A stretch of 35,449 nt of DNA, from assembly GCA_029263395.1 (NCBI GenBank), contig JAJCXO010000026.1, positions 1 to 35,449 of the forward strand, read 5' to 3'. Source of the DNA: Acidobacteriota bacterium (GTDB lineage: Bacteria > Acidobacteriota > Thermoanaerobaculia > Multivoradales > J023). The notes under the pieces were generated by a model, which saw only the letters and a list, made by a program, of their open reading frames with translations, was not told where the DNA came from and searched no databases. Of this stretch, positions 8,755 through 17,210 are shown in pieces; the first letter of the stretch is position 1, and each line of letters begins with the position of its first letter. A program made the translations under genes and the position numbers.

Positions 8755-9549
8755 TCAGCCCGTCATGAGCCGTCCGAGGACATCCCGATAACTCCGGCTG
8801 AGCTTCAGGCGGACGCCGCTCTGCAAGGTGACCTCGTACTCGCCGTGATCGAGGGGGCGTAACTCTTCGACGCGATCGATGCGCACCATCACCGACCGAT
8901 GCACCCGCGCGAACTCCGTCGGGTCCAAGGCTCCCTCGAGACGCTTCAGCGAATCGCGGACGAGATGCGTCCGCTCACCGGTGTGTAACCGGATGTAGGG
9001 ACCGTCGGACTCGATCCAGTCGACGTCGCCGAACGGTACGAAGAACAGGCGTCCGCCGCGCCGGACGGAGAAACGGCGCAGCCTTTTCTCCGGGGTCTTC
9101 TCGGAGCTTTTCGCCAACCGCTGTTCCTGGGCGTCGAGGAGGCATTCGAGGCGTTCGCGCAACGCGCCGGCCCGCTGCTCCCGGAGTCGCTCGAGAGCCC
9201 GTTCGAGGGCCTGCTCGAGACGCTTGTTGGTAAACGGCTTCAAGACGTAGTCGAGCGCGCTGATTTCGAAGGCGTCGATAGCGTACTCGTCGAAGGCGGT
9301 GATGAAGACCACGGCTGGCATCGCTGCGGTCCCGATCTCGTGGACAACGCCGAAGCCGTCGAGATCGGGCATCCGGATGTCGAGGAAAACGAGGTCGGGG
9401 GAAAGCGTCCGGATTGCCGTCACCGCTGTGCGGCCGTTGTCAGCCTCCCCGGCGACTTCGACGCCGTCGCGACCGTCTAGGAAGCGGCGCAAGCGACGGC
9501 GGGCGAGGGGCTCGTCGTCGACGATCAGGACGCGAACGACCTCGTTCAC
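8755..9549 (-). CDS. LytTR-family response regulator
   Basis: This is the cytoplasmic output half of a two-component system. An N-terminal receiver domain (VRVLIVDDEP, phospho-acceptor Asp in FLDIRMPD, conserved Lys in LKPF) is joined by a charged, probably helical linker to a C-terminal LytTR DNA-binding domain (from RRFSVRRGGRLFF to the end, with the typical ARVHRSVMVRIDRV segment). I prefer the GTG at 9549 because it overlaps the kinase stop as GTGA, the usual translational coupling; a GTG at 9570 would add seven residues. The partner kinase is immediately upstream on the same strand but frameshifted. The target promoter is not evident. Confidence 0.88.
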   Translation of the reverse strand: MNEVVRVLIVDDEPLARRRLRRFLDGRDGVEVAGEADNGRTAVTAIRTLSPDLVFLDIRMPDLDGFGVVHEIGTAAMPAVVFITAFDEYAIDAFEISALDYVLKPFTNKRLEQALERALERLREQRAGALRERLECLLDAQEQRLAKSSEKTPEKRLRRFSVRRGGRLFFVPFGDVDWIESDGPYIRLHTGERTHLVRDSLKRLEGALDPTEFARVHRSVMVRIDRVEELRPLDHGEYEVTLQSGVRLKLSRSYRDVLGRLMTG

Positions 9550-10696
9550 GAAGACTTTCGGCGCCGACACAGCGGCAGCTCAACGATGGCGACCGTACCC
9601 CGGGGCTCGCGGAGGCGCAACTCGAGGCAGCCCTGCCGGCCGTAGAGCTCGCGTAGGCGGGCCCGAGTGGTCGTGAGGCCAACGCCGTCCGTCGACGAGT
9701 CGTCCGGACCCGGACCATCGTCCTCGACACGAAGCTCCAGCGTGTCGCCACGTGCCGCCGCGCGTACCGTCAGCCGGCCGGAGGTGGAGTCACGGCTGAC
9801 GCCGTGTCTGACGGCGTTCTCGACCAGGGGCTGGAGAAGCATCTGCGGTAGCAAGCGTCGTTGAGCTCGGCGTCGACGTCGATCGTCACCTCGAGACGGT
9901 CGCCGAAACGCACCTGCTCGATGTCGAGGTAGAGGCGCAGCAGGGCAACCTCCTCCCCCAAGGTGACCTCCTGTGCCTTACCGTCGGATTCGAGACTGGC
10001 CCGCAGTAACTCGCCGAGGCGAGCGATCATCTCCTGCGCGGCCTCCGGATCCTCGTCGATCAAGGCTGACGTGGCATTTAGGGCATTGAAGAGGAAGTGC
10101 GGACGAATCTGCGCCTTGAGAGCGGCGAGCCGCGCTTCAGCCAGCAGGACCTCACGTTCGCGCAGGTGCCGATAGCCGTCGACGATACGGGTGAGCAGGA
10201 GGAGGAGCCAATAGACCAGCGCAGTGAAAAGAAACTGGACACCGCCGGCGGATGCCATCTCCCAGAACCTCACCGGTCTTGGCAAACCGCCGTCCATGAC
10301 AACAAATTGCATCACCACCAAGAGACCGCCGAGCACCACCCCGACGATGGCGCTGGCCACCAGGTGGATCACGATGTGTGCTGCGATGCGTCGCGACAAC
10401 GGAAAACGGCGACAAAGCGAAACGAGGAAAGGCGTCATTCCGGCCCAAGCGAGCCAGTAGACGAGATGTGGCACCAGCTCTAACCATGTCGGCACGTCGC
10501 CACGCGCCAGGAGCAGGCCGAGGATCAAGAGCGGCAACAGCGTCCAGGCCGCGATCAACAGCAGCCAGCCCTTGGGGCCGGGACGCCACGTCGGCTCCGG
10601 GTGCGTTGCTCGTGGGGTGACCATGGAGTGCGGGGTGACAGTGGAGTGCGGGGAGACAGTGGAGTGCGGGGGGACAGTGGAGTGCGGTGTGACCAT
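9546..10696 (-). pseudogene. LytS/YehU-type sensor histidine kinase, frameshifted
   Basis: The N-terminal part (9770-10696) has about four membrane helices, then a His_kinase domain with the phospho-acceptor motif QIRPHFLFNALN. The catalytic HATPase half continues in another frame (9546-9854) with the N-box QPLVENAVRHG and the glycine-rich DDGPGPDD and GVGL boxes. The two halves join cleanly if one base is restored near 9853-9857 (AACGACGCTTGCTACCG). With it the protein would be a normal kinase of about 380 residues, coupled to the downstream LytTR regulator by a GTGA overlap. As written it lacks ATPase activity. The break may be true decay or a sequencing error. The first codons lie in an 18-bp repeat array, so the real start could be the ATG at 10696 or the one at 10624. 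Confidence 0.85.
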
Positions 10697-10705
10697 GGAG
10701 TGAGG
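10616..10705. repeat. 18-bp tandem repeat, five units, over the kinase start
   Basis: Five contiguous 18-bp units of the form GGTGACAGTGGAGTGCGG fill 10616-10705, with one to four differences between units. On the minus strand they encode repeats like TPHSTV before the first membrane helix. Being a multiple of three, copy-number change would keep the frame but alter the N-terminal tail and the choice of start codon. Confidence 0.85.
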
Positions 10706-10891
10706 TTAACGCCAATCGATGTCAGTTGCGTCCGTCCGGTTTCACCATACGGCCGCTTCATGACATGACCCATGTTCAGCAGCGCTCTCGCGGCGTAACT
10801 TGCGGGGAACTCGAAGTGATGGCAAGCCCTCAGCGATCCGCAGGCAACCCGTCCAGACCCCAGTCCAAACCCCGTTAAGCAAGGAGATCCC

Positions 10892-12289
10892 ATGAAGCAT
10901 AGCTGGCAAAAAACACTCCTCTTCCTCACCCTCCAGGTTGTCCTCGTCGCACCTCTCCTCGCCGAGCCTGCGTTGCAGCAGCAGCTCGACGCGATGTTCA
11001 CCGAGGCTTTTCCCGACGATGCACCGGGCGCCGCCGTTGTGGTCCTCCGCGACGGCCAGACGCTGCTGCGTGCCGGTTACGGCCTGGCCGACCTCGAGTA
11101 TGGCGCCCCGATCGATCCCGACACGGTCTTCCGGATCGGTTCGGTCACCAAACAATTCACCGCGGTGGCGATTCTGATGTTAGCCGAGGAGGGCAAGCTC
11201 TCGGTTGACGACGAAATCACCCGTCACCTCCCGGACTACCCGACCCACGGGCAGAAGATCACCATCGAACACTTGCTGACCCACACTTCGGGCGTGCCGG
11301 ACTACATGCGGATTCCAGGCTTCATGGATGATGTGCGCGACGACCGCACAGTGGCGGAGATGATCGCCCTCTTCAAAGACCAGGATCTCGACTTCGAGCC
11401 CGGCAGTCGTTGGTCTTACAGCAATTCGGGTTACACCCTTTTGGGCGCGATCATCGAGTCCGTCACGGAGCAAAGCTACGGCGATTTCGTCGAGCAACGA
11501 ATCTTCGAGCCTCTCGGCATGACGCGGAGCTCCTACGAAACCCACGAGACGATCGTACCGCGGCGCGCCCGCGGCTACGACAACGGCGAGGACGGTTTCG
11601 TGAACGCTCGTTACGTCAGCATGACGATCCCCTACGCCGCGGGCTCGCTGCTCTCGACGGTCGACGACATGGCGCGCTGGGACGCCGCCCTCTCGACTGA
11701 CAAGCTGCTGCCAAGAGCCGCCCGCGTGCGCCTCTGGACACCCTACGAGCCGGTCACCGCGGGTCCCTTACTCTACGGCTACGGCTGGATCGTCGGCGAG
11801 CACGAGGGTTCACCGGTGATGCATCACAACGGCAGCGTCGACGGTTTTTTCGCCTACGCCGTCCGTATGCCCCGCGAGGGTATCTACGTGGCGGTGCTGG
11901 CCAACAACTCGTCCGAGCCTGGTAAGGTCATGAACCTAACGAAACGTGCCGCAGCCCTGGCGTCGGGTAAACCCCTCGAACGCCAGAAAGTGGAAGTATC
12001 AAACGACGTTCTCGCACGATATGCCGGCGTCTACCGGATCGGCGAGCGCGACACCCGCAGCTTGATCCTGAAGGATGGACGTCTTTACAGCAAACGTGGG
12101 CCGAGGCCCCCGATGGAGCTCGTGTTTTCGTCCGAGACTGAGTTCTTCAACCCGCAGACCCTGGTCTACGGCCGTTTCGAGCTCGACAGCGCGGGACAGG
12201 CTACCGGGATGACCATCCAGTCCTTTGGCATGTCGGTCTCACAAGCCAGCCGCGCTGAATCGTCAAGCTCGTCGGAGCCCGGATCCTGA
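10892..12289 (+). CDS. Serine beta-lactamase-fold hydrolase (class C / S12 family), exported
   Basis: A 465-residue protein with a signal peptide (ends near LLAEP) and an AAGGAGAT ribosome site just before the ATG. The penicillin-binding/beta-lactamase fold shows all three motifs: the nucleophile SxxK in IGSVTKQF, the YxN in RWSYSNSGY, and HNG in MHHNGSVDGF standing for the KTG/HxG box. A C-terminal extension of about 100 residues resembles the small beta domain seen in esterase and peptidase members. The family includes D-aminopeptidases, carboxylesterases, PBP4*-like proteins and beta-lactamases; sequence alone does not decide. It is divergent from the kinase gene and convergent, with a 1-bp gap, with the CRTAC1 pseudogene. 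Confidence 0.88.
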   Translation: MKHSWQKTLLFLTLQVVLVAPLLAEPALQQQLDAMFTEAFPDDAPGAAVVVLRDGQTLLRAGYGLADLEYGAPIDPDTVFRIGSVTKQFTAVAILMLAEEGKLSVDDEITRHLPDYPTHGQKITIEHLLTHTSGVPDYMRIPGFMDDVRDDRTVAEMIALFKDQDLDFEPGSRWSYSNSGYTLLGAIIESVTEQSYGDFVEQRIFEPLGMTRSSYETHETIVPRRARGYDNGEDGFVNARYVSMTIPYAAGSLLSTVDDMARWDAALSTDKLLPRAARVRLWTPYEPVTAGPLLYGYGWIVGEHEGSPVMHHNGSVDGFFAYAVRMPREGIYVAVLANNSSEPGKVMNLTKRAAALASGKPLERQKVEVSNDVLARYAGVYRIGERDTRSLILKDGRLYSKRGPRPPMELVFSSETEFFNPQTLVYGRFELDSAGQATGMTIQSFGMSVSQASRAESSSSSEPGS

Positions 12290-12290
12290 G

Positions 12291-14367
12291 CTAGTCGAAG
12301 CGATAATCGATGAAAGCCAGGATCGCGCTCAGTCGGAACTTGACCGCCGACTTGTGACTGAGCACGCCAGCGGACTGCAGCTCGGAAATCGCGTCTCGTA
12401 CACAGGCGCGATAAGTGCCGAAGCTCGGCCAGGCGCCCCGGTAGTCGCACGGAATCTCTGGAAACTCGAGGTCGGTCCCCCTCCTTACGCCGTACAGTCG
12501 ATTCCAGGTACCACCGGGCCAGAGCACATCGACGGTGGCTCGATGGGCGGTACCCATACCGAAGGTCTTGGTTCGACTGTCTTGGGAGCCTTTGCTCCAA
12601 CCGCCCGCTACCGGGACCATCGCCGTTCGCCCGTCGCGAGGCGTAACGAGAATCGTGGCCCCGAAGCCGTTGCGATTCACCAGGCCACCGGATGTTGGTA
12701 CCTTTCATGCCGTTGAGGGTGACCGCGACGCTGTGATGATCGTTGCTGGCGCTGTTGATCTCCACCGACAGAGTTCCCGGTTGCACATCGTTGCCTTGCC
12801 ACGAGAAGCAAGCGGGCGGAAACCCAGGAGCGGAGAGACGGCACTCCCAATCCATCATGTCGACGTAGACTGCGTCGTCAAAGGGCGAACCGAACTCGAT
12901 ATCGTACGGCTTGGTCGGCGTGCCGGGGGGGACCACCGAAGCGGCGGCGGTCACGATGTCGTCCGCGCCGTCGCCATTGAGATCTCCGACCGCTACCCCG
13001 AAAACCGATCGCGCACGGTGGTCGGTCGCGAACGCCTGGCGGTCGGCAACGAAGCGGCCGCTGCCATCGTTCTGGAGCAGGGCACCCGGGTTGGACATGT
13101 CGAGGATATTCAGCAGATCCGTGGCGCCGTGGAAGATGATGTCAGTATCGCCGTCCAGATCGTAGTCGAGCACAGAGGTTCCCCAACCGAAGGGTGTCGC
13201 TTCCTCTGGCTCCAATCCACGAAAGTCGAAGCCATCGGTCGTGGCGTTGCCGAAGAACACTCGGGAGCTGCGGTTCAACAGCGCACCCGGGTCGGTCCCA
13301 GGAACCAATCCCTGACTGTCGGTGTATCCGCTGAAGTCGGACCCGAAAATGTCCAGGGTTCCGTCCTGGTCGAAGTCGGCCGCGGACAAACCCATCCATC
13401 CACCGATGCGATCGGCCGCGGTCATTCCGGTCTCTGCGGTCCGGTCCAACAGAAGGCCGGTGCCGTCGTTGTCGTACACGCGGATGTAGCCGCGCGCCAC
13501 CTCCGCGGCATCCAGAGGACCTTGATCGTCGGCCAAGAACGCGTCGACGTCACCATCCAGATCGCGGTCGACCAACATGCAGGCCCAGGTCACGCCTTTG
13601 AAGTCGCTGATCTCTGAGGTCGAGGACGCGTCGACGAACTGGTTGTTGCCAGTATTGACGAAGATCCGGCTCGGGTGATTCGATTCGGTTGGCGGAAAGC
13701 CAAAGAGAGGAAACGAGTTGCTGGGATCGAAGGAATTGCTCTCCAGGATATCCAACCAGCCATCGTTGTTGAGATCCCCCATCGAGCATCCGGTTCCGGC
13801 GAGCACGTCCGGCGAGCTCAGGCCACTGGCGTCGGTGATGTCCGCGAACGTCCCGTCGCCGTTGTTCTCGAGAAGAACACTCGGTGATTGACTGTTCTGG
13901 ACGAAGAGATCTTCGTCTCCATCGTTGTCGATGTCACCGTAGCACGTGCCCCAACCATCGCCGTCGGTCACCTCGGTGCCGCTCGCGGCCGCCACATCGA
14001 CGAAGTTCAGTACACCGGTTTCTATCAACTGGCTGGAGAACAGTGAGTTGGGGGTCCCCGCTCCGTTGGTCACGTAAATGTCGAGGTCGCCGTCGTTGTC
14101 GTAGTCGAACAACGCAACCCCCGGCGCACCGTTGCGCATGAACGGCATGGTGGGAAAGTCGAAGAGGGTGAACGGGACGGTCTCACGGATCTGTTCGTGC
14201 ATCGCCACGAGCTCGGGATTCGGCTGTCGCCGGTAATCGAGACCCCGGGCAGAGTCGCTGGCAATGTCGATGAATGTGATCGGCTCGTCGAGGGCCTGTG
14301 CATCCGCACCCAACGAAAAACCGAGCACCGTGGCAAGAATAAACCCCAGTCTTAGATCTCGTGGCAT
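12291..14367 (-). pseudogene. CRTAC1-family FG-GAP/ASPIC-UnbV secreted protein, frameshifted
   Basis: It starts at an ATG with AAGGAG at good spacing and has a signal peptide (ends near GADAQA). About seven FG-GAP/VCBS-type repeats follow, with calcium loops such as DYDNDGDLDIYV, DIDNDGDEDLFV and DLNNDGWLDIL, predicting a seven-bladed beta-propeller. The frame shifts near 12688-12691: removing one C on the coding strand joins VALTLNGMKGTN to GGLVNRNGFGATI. The remaining 12291-12685 encodes the ASPIC/UnbV domain (GATILVTPRDG, SQDSRTKTFGMG, VDVLWPGG) and a short C-terminal tail ending DYRFD. The unshifted frame instead runs on to 12166 as nonsense. An intact relative is at 23360-25207. A palindromic operator-like site lies upstream of its promoter. 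Confidence 0.82.
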
Positions 14368-14394
14368 GATCCGCTCCTTGGGCTGTGCGAGATC

Positions 14395-14431
14395 ATATTA
14401 GCAGAAAGATAGATAAATCTAAATATCTTTC
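14395..14431 (-). promoter_or_regulatory. Promoter and nested palindromic operator candidate upstream of the 14367 gene
   Basis: On the minus strand a TAATAT -10-like box (14400-14395) lies 27 bases before the ATG. Just upstream is an AT-rich inverted repeat GAAAGATA/TATCTTTC (14404-14411, 14424-14431) enclosing a second one, TAGAT-AA-ATCTA (14410-14421). Its position over the expected -35 region suits a repressor or activator site. The AT-richness stands out in GC-rich surroundings. Confidence 0.5.
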
Positions 14432-14479
14432 AGCTTTCTGTCCGTGCGCGGTAGTCTTACTACGTACTAAAGCCTCACC

Positions 14480-14764
14480 TCACCGTCCGCCCCCGGAGCT
14501 GGCGACGTCGAACAAGACTGTGTTGTCAGTCATGCCGCTCAAATGCTCTGAGAAACACCGAAACTGACCGTCGATCAAGGCACCGGTCTGGTGCACGTAG
14601 CTGTAGTTGTCCCCATCGAAGGGGGTGCCGCCGCGAGTGACGTTGGCTGGTGACGGCGGGATATTGTGCAGGCTCCAACCGTCACCTTCGATCATTAGTT
14701 GTGCTGGGCAGATCGCAGCGCTCTTTTCCTGGTGCCAGGCGCTTGTTTTGGCGGGTGCAGACAC
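14480..14764 (-). pseudogene. Fragment of a secreted-protein domain (shared with 15556-16028)
   Basis: The open frame begins within the dispersed repeat and then reads domain-like sequence (VTRGGTPFDGDNYSYV, GALIDGQFRCFSEHLSGM, TDNTVLFD) before ending abruptly after VASSGGGR. The HLSGMTDNTVLFD stretch recurs, at DNA level too, at about 16000-16042 in the next fragment, where the continuation GISELLDPYHNG is kept. There is no signal peptide and no plausible start. The two pieces look like overlapping remnants of one domain family. Confidence 0.45.
14728..14752. repeat. Dispersed repeat with near-palindrome, copy 2
   Basis: CCTGGTGCCAGG followed by GCTTGTTTTGGC, 24 bp past the OmpA-family gene's stop (minus strand). 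It differs from the copy at 8701-8725 at two positions. Both copies are also close to a CAGATC(G)CAGCGCTC sequence, but on opposite sides. Confidence 0.55.
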
Positions 14765-14775
14765 TGACGCCCGGT

Positions 14776-15438
14776 TCAGCGGGCTTTGGCACGCAGCAAG
14801 ACGTCGACCCGGCGGTTGAGGGCGCGGCCGGAAGGGCTCGCGTTGGAGGCTACCGGCTGGCTTTCACCGTAACCCAGAGCAGCCATACGTTGCGGCGCAA
14901 CACCGCGCCCGGCGAGGTAGGCTCGGACCGCCTCGGCCCGGCGTTGCGAGAGCTGCTCGTTGTGCTCCTCGCTGCCGGTAGAGTCGGTGTGGCCCTGAAC
15001 CACGACCGCCGTCTTGGGATATTGCACGAGGACCTCCGCGACCCTCTCGACGGAGGAGCGGGAAGAGCTGTCGAGGGTTGCCGAATCGACGGCGAAAAGA
15101 ACGTCTGACTCGAACTGGACGAGGAGCGTATCGCGCCCCACCCGCTCCACCGAGGTGCCCGGGATACGGGCAAGCTTCTCTTCTTGAGCATCGAGGTAGA
15201 CGCCGACACCGCCGCCCACCACGGCACCGATGGCTGCTCCGCCGAGGATCTCGTCGGCCTCACGTTTGCCGTCGAGGATCGCTGCCACAGCGCCTGCGGC
15301 GGCGCCGATGCCGGCGCCTTTCTTGGTCTTGTCGCGGTCGGTCGTATAGGGCCCGCCGACACTGGCGCAGGCCCCGAGCAGCAGAAGGCTCAACAAGCTG
15401 GCCACAGCTGCAATCGAGGTTGTGTAGAATTTTTGCAT
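14776..15438 (-). CDS. OmpA-family lipoprotein with glycine-zipper segment
   Basis: A 220-residue protein with AAGGAGA before the ATG. The signal peptide ends in a lipobox (LLLGAC), so a lipidated Cys and membrane anchoring are expected. A glycine-rich zipper-like stretch (GAGIGAAAGAVAA, GAAIGAVVGGGVG) precedes the C-terminal OmpA/MotB domain, which shows the peptidoglycan-binding core GHTDSTGSEEHNEQLSQRRA and ends with the usual NRRVDVLL. It probably tethers the outer membrane to the wall. It resembles YiaD-type proteins, but I do not assign a symbol. Confidence 0.92.
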   Translation of the reverse strand: MQKFYTTSIAAVASLLSLLLLGACASVGGPYTTDRDKTKKGAGIGAAAGAVAAILDGKREADEILGGAAIGAVVGGGVGVYLDAQEEKLARIPGTSVERVGRDTLLVQFESDVLFAVDSATLDSSSRSSVERVAEVLVQYPKTAVVVQGHTDSTGSEEHNEQLSQRRAEAVRAYLAGRGVAPQRMAALGYGESQPVASNASPSGRALNRRVDVLLRAKAR

Positions 15439-15555
15439 ATCTTCTCCTTTTGCCCGAATACTGATGCAAGATCCCTGCCTGTTCGAGGAGGCTGCCGTCG
15501 CCCCTCCGCATTGCGGTGCCGGGTACCTATTATTGAGGGTTGAATGGGAATTTGG

Positions 15556-16028
15556 TTAGTTCCAGGCCGAGGCGTCGCCGGACTCGAAGACGTCACTGAA
15601 GATGTTCGTTGTCGCGGAGTCGATCGTGAGGCGGACGGCATCGATGTCCTGGCCGGCCAACCCGGTGAACACGATGCTCATCCTGCTGTCCCAGGGATTG
15701 GAAAAAAGTTGGTGATGTCGAAGGGGCCGAGCGGCAAACCACCGAACGTTTCCAGGGTAGCTGAGGTGACAACAGTTGGGGTATCGGGGTCGAGGGTGTC
15801 GTCGATGCCGATCTCGAAACAAGCGTCGGTCAGAGGGGCGCCTGTGTCTGGGTCTGTGAAGCCTTCTGGGAACAGGCCATCGCCCGATTCGAGGGAGGTG
15901 TTGATGGTGATTTGCGGACCGCCCGGTCCGCGAGTGCTCTCGAATTCCAAGATCTGGGGTTGGGTCCCGTTGTGGTAGGGATCGAGGAGCTCACTGATGC
16001 CGTCGAACAGAACGGTGTTGTCGGTCAT
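15556..16028 (-). pseudogene. C-terminal part of secreted protein with FESG-type C-terminus, frameshifted
   Basis: The readable protein runs from GMTDNTVLFDGISELLDP through ITINTSLESGDGLFPEG and DACFEIGIDD to DITNFF, then breaks. Restoring one base in the A6 tract at 15702-15707 (T6 on the coding strand) continues it as NPWDSRMSIVFTGLAGQDID and ends in FSDVFESGDASAWN. That ending matches the FEDGFESGELSAW end of the 17211 gene. No signal peptide or upstream start fits; the frame above 16028 runs into the anti-sigma-like gene. The function of the domain is unknown. Confidence 0.6.
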
Positions 16029-16073
16029 GCCGCTCAAATGTCCTTCACCTTCTGTCCAGAACCGTGGAATCCG

Positions 16074-16092
16074 TTTCGCGTGATGCGCGAAA
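16074..16092 (-). terminator. Hairpin downstream of the anti-sigma-like gene
   Basis: TTTCGCG-TGATG-CGCGAAA forms perfect 7-bp arms with a 5-base loop, 31 bp past the 16123 stop. There is no clear T-tract on the minus strand, so termination is only suggested. Confidence 0.35.
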
Positions 16093-16122
16093 AAGATCGG
16101 AGAGCCGATTGCAGGGGGCGGA

Positions 16123-16860
16123 TCAGGGGGCTTCGAGATCGAAATAGGCGTAGCCGATCGGCGTTGGCAGGCTGTCGGGCGGCCGTGCCAACACCTCGAG
16201 CTCGTAAGCACCGGCAGGCAAGCCCTGAGCCAAGACCAGTTCGAGCAGTGGCTCAGGTTGGGTCTTGTCAGCGGCACTGTGATCAGCCGCACCGCGCCAG
16301 CATTCGGTGCCGCTGGCGTCACGTAGGACGATCTCGACCGGCGTTTCGAGATCGCGTGGATCGGCGGTGATTCGCAAGCGCAGCGGTCGGGCCTCAGCAG
16401 TGAGCTTGTAGGCTGGCCGCTGGGCGCTGCGCTGCACGCCGAGGTCGAGGTCCACAACTAGCTCGTTGCCGGCCACTCGTCGGTGGATCTCGGAGAGCTC
16501 CTGGCGTACCAGTAGGGTCCAGCTGGCCGCGGTCGCCAACAACACTGCCGCCACCAACGGGATCCAGAGTCGTCGACGGGGTGAACCGGCTTGGTGCTGC
16601 TGACTGTCGGCGACCAGCAGCCGGCTGACTTGCAGTCGCCGTTGACGCTCAGGAGCGCGCAGGAAGTAGGTCTCGAAGCGCTGCCTCCGGGCGGCGTCGA
16701 GCTCGTCTGCGAGGTAGGCGTCGATCAGCTCGTCCTCGGCGAGCTGTACCCGCCGGAAGAAGGTCTCGTCGTCCAGGCGCAACTCGGTGGCTTCGAGCTC
16801 GATCTCGTCGAGCTCTCCCAACAGGTAGCGTTCGGCCAGAGATTCGAAGTCGTTCATCAT
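16123..16860 (-). CDS. Anti-sigma-factor-like single-pass membrane protein
   Basis: The N-terminal 85 residues (ERYLLGELDEIELEATELRL, RVQLAEDELIDAYLADEL, RQRFETYFL) resemble the anti-sigma/zf-HC2-like domains of Acidobacteria but lack the HxxxCxxC zinc ligands. One membrane helix follows (about residues 98-116, LWIPLVAAVLLATAASW), then an external beta-rich domain of about 120 residues. In related genomes such genes usually follow an ECF sigma-factor gene. Here no sigma gene is upstream, only an acyl-carrier remnant and 120 bp of unassigned sequence. The start could be either of the two adjacent ATGs (16860 or 16857). Confidence 0.65.
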   Translation of the reverse strand: MMNDFESLAERYLLGELDEIELEATELRLDDETFFRRVQLAEDELIDAYLADELDAARRQRFETYFLRAPERQRRLQVSRLLVADSQQHQAGSPRRRLWIPLVAAVLLATAASWTLLVRQELSEIHRRVAGNELVVDLDLGVQRSAQRPAYKLTAEARPLRLRITADPRDLETPVEIVLRDASGTECWRGAADHSAADKTQPEPLLELVLAQGLPAGAYELEVLARPPDSLPTPIGYAYFDLEAP

Positions 16861-16984
16861 TCCCTACTGTCTTTTTGGGCGGTTTCGGTTTCGTCGTTCA
16901 GGCAACGTTCCAAGCAGTTTGCCAGTCGACCGCGCCGCCCCCGTCGATTCGATTGTTGCGCTGCGTGATGGGTGATTCGACCGC

Positions 16985-17142
16985 TCAGTCGTCCGCTACC
17001 AATCGACTTTCCAGGTAAGCCGACGTGATCCGAATCGCCCGGAAATTGCTCGACACTAGATCGGTTGGGGGGCACGGTCAACTTCAGGCGTTCTTTGAGG
17101 TGTGCAATCAGACGCACGGTACCGACGGAGTCGACGAGCCCT
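16985..17142 (-). pseudogene. Acyl carrier protein remnant, frameshifted
   Basis: The minus strand reads GLVDSVGTVRLIAHLKERLK then LTVPP, the usual ACP helix II region with the phosphopantetheine Ser in DS(V/L). Removing one base from the six-G tract at 17067-17072 (C6 on the coding strand) continues as SSNFRAIRITSAYLESRLVA, then DD and a stop at 16985. The N-terminal 25 or so residues and a start codon are missing. It is a decayed gene fragment; its 3' end resembles the remnant at 8629-8695. Confidence 0.6.
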
Positions 17143-17198
17143 ACGGTGATCGATGGCTCAGCGACCGTTCATCTCGACGTACTTTCACATAGATGGTT

Positions 17199-17204
17199 TA
17201 CAAT
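17199..17204 (+). promoter_or_regulatory. -10-like TACAAT placed for leaderless transcription
   Basis: TACAAT ends six bases before the ATG at 17211, and no Shine-Dalgarno sequence fits between them. Transcription would begin at or next to the start codon. A clear -35 is not visible. Confidence 0.35.
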
Positions 17205-17210
17205 GAGCCC

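Noticed and set aside
12535-13617. 360-codon plus-strand open frame
   Set aside because: Antisense to the CRTAC1 pseudogene at 12291-14367; no domain.
16861-16973. 3' end of an ECF sigma-factor gene upstream of the anti-sigma-like gene
   Set aside because: The minus-strand frame ending CLNDETETAQKDSRE shows no region 2 or region 4 sequence, so I cannot support a sigma factor.
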